Source: Pseudomonadales bacterium (GTDB lineage Bacteria > Pseudomonadota > Gammaproteobacteria > Pseudomonadales > Halieaceae). From it: a stretch of DNA of 64,000 nucleotides. Below are positions 33,595 to 43,057 of this stretch, piece after piece. The position numbers were made by a program, and so were the translations under genes. The notes beneath the pieces are model-generated. The model worked only from the letters and a program-made list of their open reading frames with translations, made no database searches and was not told the origin of the DNA. Within the stretch, counting starts at the first letter, position 1. Each line of letters opens with the position of its first letter. The stretch is from positions 620,001 to 684,000 of the forward strand of contig JACKNO010000001.1 of assembly GCA_024234815.1 (NCBI GenBank), in the 5' to 3' direction.

Positions 33595-36027
33595 CTAGAA
33601 AATATCGTTGACCAGTTCCTGGGTGCCCTGGCTGCCCTCGCCTTCTCCCGGGCTCATTCGCCTCGGTACGTTCTCCACCATGAAATACTCGAAAATCGCA
33701 TCGCGCTGACCGGGTCTGGCCAGCATGCCGGTGGCCGGGTCGATCTTGATGCTGACTATCCCCGGAGGCAGGGGCCGGTTTACCTGTGGGCTGTCTTTCA
33801 ATGCCTCCCGCATGAAGTCTATCCAGATTGGCAGCGCTGCCGTGCCGCCGAATTCGCGCCGGCCCAGAGGCGTGTAGTTGTCAAAGCCAACCCAGGTGGA
33901 TGTCACCAAGTCGGCGTTATAGCCTGAGAACCAGGCGTCCATCGGGCCGTTGGTAGTACCTGTTTTGCCGGCGATATCGCTGCGCTCCAGTACCAGTGCC
34001 CGGCGTCCGGTACCCCGGGTGATAACGTCCTTGAGAATACTGTCAATAATGTAGTTTACCCGGGCATCCATTATCCGGGGCGCCGGCGGCAGTTCCGCCT
34101 GCTCCGGGCCGTCACCGGCCAGAATCTGGTCCATGCTGGGTTCGTCGGATGTCTCGGGGTCACTGTCCCGCTGCTCGCACTCGCTGCACACCGTGAGCGG
34201 CTTCGCCTTGTATACCTCCTCGCCATCCATGTTCTCGATGCGGTCAATCAGGTACGGTTCGACGCGGTATCCGCCGTTGGCGATCACGGCGTAGCCGGCG
34301 GCCACATCCATCACACTCATTACGTGTGTGCCCAGTGCCAGCGAGAGGTTGCGCGGGACGTTTTCAGTTTTCCAGCCGAACCGATCCATATACTCGATCA
34401 GTCTTTTGACCCCCAACTGCTGCAGCAGTCTTATGGATACCAGGTTGCGGGACTTCGTCAGGGCCCAGCGCAGGCGTGTCGGGCCGTAGAACTTGCCCTC
34501 ATCATTCTCGGGACGCCATATGCCGTCGTCGGAGCTGTCTTCTATGACCACGGGCGCGTCATTGATGATGCTGGCTGCGGTGAATCCGGATTCCAGTGCG
34601 GCGCTATAAAGGAAGGGTTTGAAATTCGAGCCCGGCTGGCGCAGGGCCTGCGTGGCGCGATTGAATTTGCTCAGTTCAAAACCCATGCCGCCCACGACGC
34701 TGACTATCGCGCCGTCCCTGGGTCGCAGGGAAACCAGGGCCGCCTGGGCGGCGGGGACCTGGCTGAGGTGCCAACTGCCATCTTCCTGCCGGAACACACG
34801 GATGAGATTACCCGGCTCCAGGAAATCGGCGGGCTTCTCGGGTCTTCTGCCCACGGCGTTCTCGGTCAGGTAGGGGGCGGTCTGGTGGAGTCCGTTTTCC
34901 CAAAGCACCACGTCGGTGCTCCCGTCCGCCAGCAAAATGGTAACCCGGTCCTCGCCGACCTCGGTGATCACGGCGGGTTGCAGTTCCACGATAACCGCGG
35001 TTTGAGACAGCACGTCCAGCCACCCCGGTATCGGGTCGACGCCGGGCTCCGGCAATGGCAGTTTTCGTTCCGGACCCCGGTAACCATGGCGACTGTCATA
35101 GGCCAGCAGGCCGTCAATCAGCGCCCTGCGCGCGATTTGCTGCAGGTCGGCGTTGATCGTGGTGTACACCTGGTAACCGTCGTTGTAGGCGGCCATCCCG
35201 TAGCGATCCAGCATTTCCTGGCGCACCATTTCCGCCGCGTAATGCGCAGAGAAGCTCAACTGCTCGCCGTGGTGGCTAGCGGTATCGGGCTCCGCCACCG
35301 CGGCAGCGTACTGCGCCTGGTCGATATAGCCCAGGTCGCGCATGCGCCCGAGAATCCAGTTGCGGCGCTGTTTGCCGGCGACGGGTCCGCTGATCGGGTT
35401 GTTGCGCGACGGGGCCTTTGGAATTCCGGCGAGCATGGCGTACTGCGCCAGGTCGAGTTCGCCTATGCTCTTGCCGTAGTAGACCTGCGATGCCGCCTCA
35501 AAGCCGTAGGAGCGATGCCCCAGGAATACCCGGTTGAAATACAACTCGAATATCTCCTTCTTATCCAGGGCGCGCTCTATCTCTATGGCCAGCAGTATCT
35601 CGTTGAACTTGCGCATGAAGGTGCGTTCCAGGCTCAGGAAGTAGTTCCTGGCCACCTGCATGGTCAGGGTACTGCCCCCGGATCCCTTTTCCCCGGTCAT
35701 CACCAGCTCCGAGGTCGCGCGCATCAGGCCTGGCACATCTATACCCGAGTGCTTGAAGAAGCTTGAGTCCTCCGCTGCGAGCAGTGCCTGGATAAATTGC
35801 TCGGGAATTTCGTCGAAACTCAGGGGGCTGCGTTTTTGCTCGCCAAACTGGCCGATCAGCTTGCCCTCGCGGGTATACACCCGCATCGGTGTCTGCAACT
35901 TCACGTCGCGTAGCGTCGCCACATCAGGCAGGTTCGGACTCAGGTATAAATACATGCCGGCAAGGAGCCAAACAGCACCAAAAAGTCCAAATAGTGACAG
36001 GCGAAAAAGAGCTCGTAGGATTATCAT
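33595..36027 (-). CDS. mrcA: Penicillin-binding protein 1A
   Basis: An 810-residue bifunctional peptidoglycan synthase. One N-terminal membrane anchor (about 7-29) is followed by the glycosyltransferase domain, with EDSSFFKHSGID and GGSTLTMQVARN. An OB-like insert precedes the transpeptidase domain. The transpeptidase motifs are SNFKPF (active serine), SRN and KTGTTNG. Length is in the family range (about 800-850). It diverges from pilMNOPQ, the same arrangement as ponA in Pseudomonas. Confidence 0.95.
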   Translation of the reverse strand: MIILRALFRLSLFGLFGAVWLLAGMYLYLSPNLPDVATLRDVKLQTPMRVYTREGKLIGQFGEQKRSPLSFDEIPEQFIQALLAAEDSSFFKHSGIDVPGLMRATSELVMTGEKGSGGSTLTMQVARNYFLSLERTFMRKFNEILLAIEIERALDKKEIFELYFNRVFLGHRSYGFEAASQVYYGKSIGELDLAQYAMLAGIPKAPSRNNPISGPVAGKQRRNWILGRMRDLGYIDQAQYAAAVAEPDTASHHGEQLSFSAHYAAEMVRQEMLDRYGMAAYNDGYQVYTTINADLQQIARRALIDGLLAYDSRHGYRGPERKLPLPEPGVDPIPGWLDVLSQTAVIVELQPAVITEVGEDRVTILLADGSTDVVLWENGLHQTAPYLTENAVGRRPEKPADFLEPGNLIRVFRQEDGSWHLSQVPAAQAALVSLRPRDGAIVSVVGGMGFELSKFNRATQALRQPGSNFKPFLYSAALESGFTAASIINDAPVVIEDSSDDGIWRPENDEGKFYGPTRLRWALTKSRNLVSIRLLQQLGVKRLIEYMDRFGWKTENVPRNLSLALGTHVMSVMDVAAGYAVIANGGYRVEPYLIDRIENMDGEEVYKAKPLTVCSECEQRDSDPETSDEPSMDQILAGDGPEQAELPPAPRIMDARVNYIIDSILKDVITRGTGRRALVLERSDIAGKTGTTNGPMDAWFSGYNADLVTSTWVGFDNYTPLGRREFGGTAALPIWIDFMREALKDSPQVNRPLPPGIVSIKIDPATGMLARPGQRDAIFEYFMVENVPRRMSPGEGEGSQGTQELVNDIF

Positions 36028-36200
36028 TTATCCCTTTACAAACAGTGGGTTGTATTAGTTGTTCGCAGAGGTGGGCCTGCACGTTTGGTAATTATATGCT
36101 TTTTTTCAGTTTTGATATATTTTGGTCTGTGTTATACCTAACAATTAATGTAATAACGTATAAGAATATCCTAAGTTAGTGATACTCATAGGGAAAAAAA
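36028..36200. promoter_or_regulatory. AT-rich divergent promoter region mrcA/pilM
   Basis: This spacer is strikingly AT-rich compared with its surroundings, with several TATA-like stretches around 36095-36165. It must hold the promoters for both PBP1A and the pil operon. I could not choose a single best -35/-10 pair by eye. Confidence 0.5.
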
Positions 36201-37265
36201 TTGTTCGGGCGAATGGGGAAGAAAAAAGCGACACCGGTTTTGGGGCTGGATGTCAGTTCAACTACGGTTAAATTGCTTGAGTTGAGCTATTCCGGGGACC
36301 GTTACCGCGTGGAGAGCTACGCGGTGAGTTCGCTGCCGCAAGATGCGGTCATTGAGAAAAACGTCAACGACGTCGACGGCGTGGCGAATGCTATTCGCAG
36401 CGTCGTTGCGCAGTCCAGGACCAAGCTCAAGACGGTTGCCGCGGCAGTGGCGGGTTCATCGGTCATTACCAAGATGATCGATATGCCACAGGGCCTGAGT
36501 GAGGACGAGCTGGAGACCCAGCTCACCCTCGAAGCTGACCAGTATATTCCGTATCCACTGGATGAAGTGGCTATCGATTTCGAAATCCAGGGTCCGTCCC
36601 CGGAGCGCGAAAACATGGTCGAGGTCCTGCTCGCCGCATGCCGTCGGGAAACCATCGATATGCGGATTGAGGCTATAGAGGGTGCCGAGTTGACGCCCCG
36701 GATCATGGATGTGGAAGCCTACGCCATGGAGCGTGCGTTTTCCCTGGTCCGTCACCAACTGGACCTGGATGAGGAGAGCACGGTGGCGGTGGTTGACATC
36801 GGCGCCACCATGACCACCCTCAGCGTGCTCAATAACGGGCAGACTATCTACACCCGCGAACAGCTGTTTGGCGGCAAGCAGCTCACCGATGAGATCATGC
36901 GCCGCTACGGATTGCCGCTGGAAGAGGCGGGGCTCGCCAAGAAGCAGGGCGGGCTGCCGGACGACTACGAGCCCGAAGTGCTGGAGCCTTTCAAGGAGGC
37001 CGTGGTACAGCAGGTGGCGCGCTCGCTACAGTTCTTCTTCTCTTCCAGCCAGTACAATGACGTCGATTACATCATCCTCGCCGGCGGTGTTGCGTCGATG
37101 GAGGGCCTGGCTGAGCTGGTACAGGAAAAACTGGGCACACCTGCGACGGTCGCAAACCCGTTCGCCAACATGTCCATATCATCCAAGGTAAATGCCGTGG
37201 CGTTGAGCAGTGACGCGCCCGCGATGATGATCGCATGTGGCCTGGCCTTACGGAGTTTTAACTAA
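36201..37265 (+). CDS. pilM: Type IV pilus inner-membrane platform protein PilM
   Basis: A 354-residue actin-like cytoplasmic protein that binds the N-terminus of PilN and organises the pilus assembly platform. The ATPase-fold signatures are LGLDVSSTTVKLLEL near 14-28 and VVDIGATMTTLSVLNNG near 195-211. The C-terminal phosphate loop is ILAGGVASMEGL. The start is probably TTG at 36201 with an AGGGA ribosome site; an ATG at 36213 is the alternative. The stop overlaps the pilN start by one base. Confidence 0.93.
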   Translation: MFGRMGKKKATPVLGLDVSSTTVKLLELSYSGDRYRVESYAVSSLPQDAVIEKNVNDVDGVANAIRSVVAQSRTKLKTVAAAVAGSSVITKMIDMPQGLSEDELETQLTLEADQYIPYPLDEVAIDFEIQGPSPERENMVEVLLAACRRETIDMRIEAIEGAELTPRIMDVEAYAMERAFSLVRHQLDLDEESTVAVVDIGATMTTLSVLNNGQTIYTREQLFGGKQLTDEIMRRYGLPLEEAGLAKKQGGLPDDYEPEVLEPFKEAVVQQVARSLQFFFSSSQYNDVDYIILAGGVASMEGLAELVQEKLGTPATVANPFANMSISSKVNAVALSSDAPAMMIACGLALRSFN

Positions 37266-37828
37266 TGGCACAGATTAACCTACTGCCATGGAGAGAGGAG
37301 CGGCGCCAGGAACTCAAGCGCGATTTCCTGGTCACCGTCGGGCTTGTGTTCGCGCTTGGGGTTGGCCTGTTGCTGCTGGGCGATCGTATCGTGGACGGCC
37401 AGATTGAGTACCAGAATGCCCGCAACAAGTACCTCGCGGACAATATCCGGGTGCTGGATGAGCAGGTTGCGGAAATCCGGGAGCTGCAGAAGAAGCGCAA
37501 TCAGCTGCTGGACCGGATGCGCGTTATCCAGGAGTTGCAGGGTAACAGGCCGATCATCGTACGCGTTCTGGACCAGCTGGTGCGCACCGTGCCCGATGGT
37601 GTGTTCTACACCAATCTGCAAACCAAGGGTAAGGTCATTACTATCCGCGGGGTTGCTGAATCCAATAACCGAGTTTCCAGCCTGATGCGTCGTCTGGATG
37701 CGTCGGATTGGCTCGCCAACCCAAACCTCGATGCTGTGAAGGCGGCTCCGGAGTACGGGGACCAGGCGAATACCTTTAACTTGACGGTGCGAATCCAGGC
37801 GCCGGCTTCCGAAAACAAGTCAGGGTAG
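37265..37828 (+). CDS. pilN: Type IV pilus assembly protein PilN
   Basis: A 187-residue bitopic inner-membrane protein. The conserved cytoplasmic tail MAQINLLPWREERR, which binds PilM, is followed by one membrane helix (about 23-40), a coiled coil and a periplasmic ferredoxin-like domain. It pairs with PilO. It overlaps pilM by one base (TAATG) and lies 9 bases before pilO. Confidence 0.95.
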   Translation: MAQINLLPWREERRQELKRDFLVTVGLVFALGVGLLLLGDRIVDGQIEYQNARNKYLADNIRVLDEQVAEIRELQKKRNQLLDRMRVIQELQGNRPIIVRVLDQLVRTVPDGVFYTNLQTKGKVITIRGVAESNNRVSSLMRRLDASDWLANPNLDAVKAAPEYGDQANTFNLTVRIQAPASENKSG

Positions 37829-37837
37829 GGTCGAGCG

Positions 37838-38452
37838 ATGGCACTTGAAGATACAATGCGCTCGCTGCGCGAATTTGATGTAAACAATCTAGATTTCGAG
37901 AACGTGGGCTCCTGGCCGCTCCCGATCAGGGTGCTCATCTGGGTGGTCCTGCTGGTCGTTGTGCTCGCATTCGGGTACTACTATCACATCCAGGACATGC
38001 AGACCCAGTTGGCCAAGGCCGAGGCCAGGGAAGTCGAGCTCAAAAAAGACTTTGAGAAAAAGGCCTTCCAGGCCGCGAACCTCGACGCTTACCGCAAACA
38101 GATGGCGGAAATGGAGGAGTCATTCGGTGCCCTTGTAAGCCAGCTGCCCAGCGATACCGAAGTGCCCGGACTGCTCGAGGATATCACCAACAAGGGGCTT
38201 CTCAACGGGCTGGAAATCGCCAGCATCGACCTGCAGAAGGAAACTGCCCGGGAATTCTATGTAGAGCTGCCGATCGCCATCAGTGCATCGGGCTCTTACC
38301 ACGACCTGGGCGCGTTTATCAGCGGCATGGCGGGGTTGCCCCGGATTGTCACCCTGCACGATTTCACGATTAACGCCAAAGGCGGTGACGCCAATCACCT
38401 CAATATGAATATCGTGGCCAAGACGTACCGTTACAAGGATGGGGATGCGTAG
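37838..38452 (+). CDS. pilO: Type IV pilus assembly protein PilO
   Basis: A 204-residue bitopic inner-membrane protein, paralogous in layout to PilN. A cytoplasmic segment of about 25 residues precedes one membrane helix (about 28-50), a coiled coil rich in Lys/Glu, and a periplasmic domain beginning near SQLPSDTEVPGLLEDI. It forms the PilNO heterodimer that aligns PilM with PilPQ. It lies 2 bases before pilP. Confidence 0.94.
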   Translation: MALEDTMRSLREFDVNNLDFENVGSWPLPIRVLIWVVLLVVVLAFGYYYHIQDMQTQLAKAEAREVELKKDFEKKAFQAANLDAYRKQMAEMEESFGALVSQLPSDTEVPGLLEDITNKGLLNGLEIASIDLQKETAREFYVELPIAISASGSYHDLGAFISGMAGLPRIVTLHDFTINAKGGDANHLNMNIVAKTYRYKDGDA

Positions 38453-38454
38453 TT

Positions 38455-38988
38455 ATGACCAGCTTTCCCCGCGCACTCCTAGTGATATTGTCTTCAGGAA
38501 TCCTGCTCTCCGCATGTGCGGGTAAGGGCTATTCAGATCTCGATGCTTTTATGGCGTCAAAGCGTGATCGGCCAGGCGGCGTGATAGCGCCTATACCGAC
38601 CTTCAAGGCCTATGAGGCATTTTCCTACAGTGCCACGACCCTGCGCAGTCCCTTTGACCGCCCGGTGGAGGTCAGGGAGATAGCCCAGCTGCAGGCGATC
38701 AGCGCGATAAAACCGGATGAAACCCGGGCGAAAGAGTTTCTCGAGCAGTACACATTCGACTCCCTGCGCATGGTGGGGACCCTGGAGCGGGACGGCGTGA
38801 GTTGGACCTTGATCAGCGACCCCGAGGGAGGGGTGCACCGCGTGACCCTGGGGAATTACCTCGGCCGTCATCACGGCAGGATCGTGGAAATGACGGACAG
38901 CTACCTTGGGGTGGTCGAGATTGTGAGCGATGGTACCAAGGACGGATGGGTAGAACGCCCGCGTACAATCAAACTGACTGGCGTATAA
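38455..38988 (+). CDS. pilP: Type IV pilus lipoprotein PilP
   Basis: A 177-residue inner-membrane lipoprotein. The signal peptide ends in the lipobox LLSAC, with the lipidated cysteine at residue 21. The mature protein has an extended N-terminal stretch that contacts PilNO and a C-terminal beta domain (FDSLRMVGTLERDGVSWTLI) that contacts the secretin PilQ. Confidence 0.94.
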   Translation: MTSFPRALLVILSSGILLSACAGKGYSDLDAFMASKRDRPGGVIAPIPTFKAYEAFSYSATTLRSPFDRPVEVREIAQLQAISAIKPDETRAKEFLEQYTFDSLRMVGTLERDGVSWTLISDPEGGVHRVTLGNYLGRHHGRIVEMTDSYLGVVEIVSDGTKDGWVERPRTIKLTGV

Positions 38989-39009
38989 GCCAGGTCATGG
39001 GTAACAACC

Positions 39010-41163
39010 ATGTCGTTTAAAAAACAATATTTGGGGACAAAGGCCGTGGGGAAATTAAATAAGAACATCAGGCAAAGCCTGCTGGTAGCAGTCGGTGGCC
39101 TGGCGATGGCTCTGGTTTCGGGGCTGGTGCAGGCGACCGCTACCGTCAAGGATATCGAGTTCAGCGCCAGGCCGGGCAGTAAATTCGAGATTCGTATGGA
39201 TTTCGACCAGCCGCCACCCGAGGTGAAGTCCTATACCATCGAGAAGCCGGCTCGAATCGCCATCGATTTCCCCGATACCAAGAGCGGCCTGGATCGCAAG
39301 CGATTCTCGCTGCCCTATGGCAACGCCACGGGCGTGGTCGTTCTGGAATCCGGCGACCGCACCCGTATGGTGGTCAACCTGGTGAATGTGGTCCCCTATG
39401 AAACCCGTGTCGAGGGTAACAGCCTTTATGTGGTGGTCGGCCAGGAAAGTGGCGGTGACTATGTCAAACAAGGCTCCGACCCCTACCAGGTGGAAACCAA
39501 GATAGTTCCTGTCGCGGATGTTGCATCGGAAATCACCGACCTTCAGTTTCAACGGACCGGCGACGGTGAGGGCCGTCTTACCCTTGAGCTGACCGACCCC
39601 TCGGTGGATGTGAACGTGTTCAGCGAGGGCGGTGACATCAAGGTGCAGTTTGTCGATACCAGCGTGCCCGAGCGCCTGATGCGCCGCTACGATGTGACCG
39701 ATTTCGCCACGCCGGTTTCCAGCGTCGATGTGAATACCACTGAGCGCGGTGCAACCTTGACCCTGAAGAATACCGGCGACTTTGACTACCTTGCCTACCA
39801 GACCGACAACAAGTACGTGCTCAGCGTGAAACCCCTGTCGAAGAAGGAAGTGGAAGAGCGCAGGAACGAATTTACCTACGTGGGTGACAGGATATCGTTA
39901 AATTTCCAGGATATTGAGATACGCGCGGTACTCCAGTTGATCGCCGATTTCACCGAGCTCAACCTGGTGGCCAGCGACACCGTTCGCGGCCGCATCACCC
40001 TGCGGCTGCAGAATGTACCCTGGGACCAGGCACTGGAGCTGGTTTTGAAAACCAAGGGTCTGGACAAGCGCCAGATTGGCAACGTGCTGATGGTGGCGCC
40101 CGCCGCGGAAATTGCAGAGCGTGAACGCCAGCAGATAGAGGCGAACAAGCAGATTGCCGAGCTGGCGCCGCTGCAATCCGAGTTTGTCCGTATCCGTTAC
40201 GCCAATGCCGCGAATGTCGTCAATTTGTTCAGCGCCGGATCAGAAGAGGGCGGCAGCCTTATTTCCTCCAGGGGATCGGTGGTGGTGGAGCCGCGCACGA
40301 ACTCGCTGATCATCACAGAGACCGCGCCCAAATTGGCAGAAATTCGCGCGCTGATCGAGCTTATCGATATTCCGATTCGCCAGGTGATGATCGAGGCCAG
40401 GATTGTTATCGCCCAGTCCGATGCGACCAAAAACCTGGGTATTGAGTGGGGCGGCGCCTACCTGAACACAAACAACGACAATATCACCTCGGTTTCCGGT
40501 AATACGGAGAACGTGGTTGGTATCAATGAGGCGGTGATCAACGGCACCCAGCCCCAGGTAGACTACCCCGGCGCTCTGCTGGTTGACCTGGGCGTCACCA
40601 GGAGCAGTGGCTTCGCGGTAGGCTTCACCAGCGGTGACCTGTTCCTGACCGCCGAGCTGTCCGCCCTGGAAGCAGCGGGTGAGGGTGAGGTCGTATCGCA
40701 ACCGAAAGTGATCACCGGCGACAAGCAACAGGCATCTATCAAATCCGGTACCGAAATCCCCTACCAGGAGTCGTCCGCCAGTGGTGAAACGACCACAACC
40801 TTCAAGGACGCGGTGCTGGCGCTTGACGTCACACCCAACATCACCCCGGACGACAGGATCATGCTGGAACTGCAGGTCAACCAGGACTCGGTTGGTGAGC
40901 TGGTACCCAGTGGCCAGGGCGGTTTCATCCCCTCCATTGACACCACGCAGTTGAATACCCAGGTACTGGTCGGCAATGGCGAGACCGTGGTGCTGGGCGG
41001 TGTGTTCAAGACGGAAGATATTGAATCGGTCAACAAGGTGCCCTTTTTCGGCGACCTGCCTTACATCGGCGCGTTCTTCCGCAACCAGTCAACCAGTCAC
41101 AAAAAGACCGAGACGCTTATTTTCATAACCCCGCGCATTCTTGCGGAAACCCTGCTCGACTAG
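39010..41163 (+). CDS. pilQ: Type IV pilus outer-membrane secretin PilQ
   Basis: A 717-residue secretin. A signal peptide of about 42 residues precedes tandem AMIN domains (about 45-140 and 170-265) that bind peptidoglycan. Next come the secretin N0/N1 domains (NFQDIEIRAVLQLIADFTELN) and the secretin domain, with PRTNSLIITET, RQVMIEARIV and VPFFGDLPYIGAFFRN near the C-terminus. It forms the pore through which pili extend. It is the last pil gene of the operon and is followed after 17 bases by aroK. Confidence 0.96.
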   Translation: MSFKKQYLGTKAVGKLNKNIRQSLLVAVGGLAMALVSGLVQATATVKDIEFSARPGSKFEIRMDFDQPPPEVKSYTIEKPARIAIDFPDTKSGLDRKRFSLPYGNATGVVVLESGDRTRMVVNLVNVVPYETRVEGNSLYVVVGQESGGDYVKQGSDPYQVETKIVPVADVASEITDLQFQRTGDGEGRLTLELTDPSVDVNVFSEGGDIKVQFVDTSVPERLMRRYDVTDFATPVSSVDVNTTERGATLTLKNTGDFDYLAYQTDNKYVLSVKPLSKKEVEERRNEFTYVGDRISLNFQDIEIRAVLQLIADFTELNLVASDTVRGRITLRLQNVPWDQALELVLKTKGLDKRQIGNVLMVAPAAEIAERERQQIEANKQIAELAPLQSEFVRIRYANAANVVNLFSAGSEEGGSLISSRGSVVVEPRTNSLIITETAPKLAEIRALIELIDIPIRQVMIEARIVIAQSDATKNLGIEWGGAYLNTNNDNITSVSGNTENVVGINEAVINGTQPQVDYPGALLVDLGVTRSSGFAVGFTSGDLFLTAELSALEAAGEGEVVSQPKVITGDKQQASIKSGTEIPYQESSASGETTTTFKDAVLALDVTPNITPDDRIMLELQVNQDSVGELVPSGQGGFIPSIDTTQLNTQVLVGNGETVVLGGVFKTEDIESVNKVPFFGDLPYIGAFFRNQSTSHKKTETLIFITPRILAETLLD

Positions 41164-41180
41164 GGGTTGCCTGACGCATA

Positions 41181-41693
41181 ATGCCAAGACTTCACAGAAT
41201 ATTTCTGGTCGGCCCCATGGGGGCCGGCAAGTCTACTATCGGTAAATACCTCGCCCAGCACCTGCACCTGCAATTCGCCGATACGGATACCGAGATCGAG
41301 GAGCGCACCGGAGCCGATATTCCCTGGATATTCGACATGGAAGGGGAGGCGGGCTTTCGCGAGCGGGAGCAGCAGGTCGTTGAAGAGATGACCCTGTGGG
41401 ATGACGTGGTATTGGCAACCGGCGGCGGCGTGGTGATGCGCCCGGAGAACCGGCAGGCGCTGGCAGCCCGGGGTTACGTGGTCTATCTGTACGCTAGCGT
41501 GGACGAACAGGTCAAGCGCACACGGCGTGATCGGCGCAGGCCTCTGTTGCAAAAAGGTGATCCCGAGGACGTTTTGCGCAAGCTGATGGCGATTCGCGAA
41601 CCCCTGTACCGGGAGATCGCCGACCACGTTATCGAAACCGATGGCTGCACCCCGCGAACAGTGGCGCAGCGACTGGTGCGGGACCTGCAGTAA
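41181..41693 (+). CDS. aroK: Shikimate kinase
   Basis: A 170-residue P-loop kinase that phosphorylates shikimate in aromatic amino acid synthesis. Walker A is GPMGAGKST at 11-19. DTDTEIEERTG binds shikimate and Mg2+, and GGGVVMRPENRQAL and the RDRRRPLL lid follow. The order pilQ-aroK-aroB is conserved in many gammaproteobacteria. Confidence 0.96.
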   Translation: MPRLHRIFLVGPMGAGKSTIGKYLAQHLHLQFADTDTEIEERTGADIPWIFDMEGEAGFREREQQVVEEMTLWDDVVLATGGGVVMRPENRQALAARGYVVYLYASVDEQVKRTRRDRRRPLLQKGDPEDVLRKLMAIREPLYREIADHVIETDGCTPRTVAQRLVRDLQ

Positions 41694-41823
41694 ACGCGGT
41701 ACCCCTCATTCAGATATCCCCACGCGGGATCAGCCCTTCCCCGGGTTAACGCTGTGTTTGGCGCGCTCGCTCCCAGACGGTATCATTCCTTTCTTTTCCC
41801 GCAACCTTATCTGAGGATTCCCT

Positions 41824-42924
41824 GTGTCCGTGTTGATGCATACCCTGCACGTCGAGTTGGGAGAGCGCAGCTATCCAGTCTACATCGGGCGCGACCTGCT
41901 TGCGGACTCGCAGCTGCTGGCCAGCCATGTCTCGGGATCCCAGGTGGTTATCGTAAGCAACGAAACGGTCGCGCCGCTTTACATGGACCGGGTCAAGGCC
42001 GCGCTGGGGCCGCGCAAGCGCCTGACAGAGGTAGTGCTTCCCGACGGCGAGCAGTACAAAACGCTGGCCACGCTCAGCGATATTTTTGACCAGGTGATGG
42101 CGGCCGGCCACAATCGCACCACCACCTTTGTCGCCCTGGGGGGCGGGGTGGTAGGTGATATAACCGGTTTTGCGGCCGCCTGCTACCAGCGCGGCGTCAA
42201 TTTTGTCCAGATTCCCACGACCCTGCTGGCGCAGGTGGATTCATCCGTCGGCGGCAAGACCGCGGTGAACCACCCCCTGGGCAAGAATATGATCGGCGCT
42301 TTTTACCAGCCCGCAGCGGTATTGATAGACACCAATACCCTGCAGACGCTGCCCCCTCGGGAGCTGGCGGCGGGGCTAGCCGAGGTCATCAAGTATGGCC
42401 TGATCAGTGACGAGCCTTTCTATCGCTGGCTGCAACTGGATATGCCGAAGTTGCTCGCCAGGGAGGAGGCCGCGCTCGCCGAGGCAATTGAGCGCAGTTG
42501 CAGCAATAAAGCCCAGGTAGTGTCGGCGGATGAGCGCGAGGGCGGGATCAGGGCCATATTGAACCTGGGCCACACATTCGGGCACGCCATCGAGACGGCC
42601 CAGGGCTATGGTCAGTGGCTGCACGGCGAAGCCGTCGCGGTGGGCATGGTGCTCGCGCTGGAATTGTCCGCGCGCCGCGGTGTGGTGGCGCGGGATGAGG
42701 TGGAAAGCTTGCGAGCCCTGTTGCGGGCGGCGGGTCTGCCGGTAGAGCCCCCGGCCGATATGACGCCGGCTGTGTTTCTTGAACTCATGGGACGCGACAA
42801 AAAGGTGGTGGACGGAACCCTGCGCCTGGTGTTATTGGAGGGAGTGGGGAGTGCCTGTATTGTCGACGATGTGGCGGATGAGGAACTGATCTCGCTGCTC
42901 GAGAGCCACCTTTCCAGGGCCTGA
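41824..42924 (+). CDS. aroB: 3-dehydroquinate synthase
   Basis: A 366-residue NAD- and metal-dependent enzyme that makes 3-dehydroquinate, the second step of the shikimate pathway. Key stretches are LPDGEQYKTL, the NAD-binding GGGVVGDITGFAAACYQRG, TLLAQVDSSVGGKTAVNHP and the metal-binding LNLGHTFGHAIE. I chose the GTG at 41824 because a GAGGA ribosome site lies 6 bases upstream; an ATG at 41836 is possible. The 130-base gap after aroK is unusually long for this pair and may hold an internal promoter. Confidence 0.95.
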   Translation: MSVLMHTLHVELGERSYPVYIGRDLLADSQLLASHVSGSQVVIVSNETVAPLYMDRVKAALGPRKRLTEVVLPDGEQYKTLATLSDIFDQVMAAGHNRTTTFVALGGGVVGDITGFAAACYQRGVNFVQIPTTLLAQVDSSVGGKTAVNHPLGKNMIGAFYQPAAVLIDTNTLQTLPPRELAAGLAEVIKYGLISDEPFYRWLQLDMPKLLAREEAALAEAIERSCSNKAQVVSADEREGGIRAILNLGHTFGHAIETAQGYGQWLHGEAVAVGMVLALELSARRGVVARDEVESLRALLRAAGLPVEPPADMTPAVFLELMGRDKKVVDGTLRLVLLEGVGSACIVDDVADEELISLLESHLSRA

Positions 42925-42943
42925 ACAAGCCTCCTCGCGCCGT

Positions 42944-42972
42944 TTGTCGGTCGCGGCGCTAGCGTGTAATAT
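42944..42972 (+). promoter_or_regulatory. Sigma-70 promoter of gltBD
   Basis: TTGTCG (42944-42949), a 17-base spacer and TAATAT (42967-42972). It lies 85 bases upstream of gltB, after aroB. Confidence 0.6.
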
Positions 42973-42988
42973 AGCGACCCCCCTGTGC

Positions 42989-43004
42989 CCGGGCGTTTGC
43001 CCGG
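42989..43004 (+). promoter_or_regulatory. GC-rich hairpin in the gltB leader
   Basis: CCGGGC and GCCCGG pair across a GTTT loop, about 10-25 bases after the likely transcription start. A T-rich stretch follows around 43026-43047 but is not directly attached, so this is not a clear terminator. Confidence 0.4.
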
Positions 43005-43057
43005 CCTTGGGTGTCTCGTGTTAACTGTTTGTTTTTACTTATTATTTTGGACTAATC

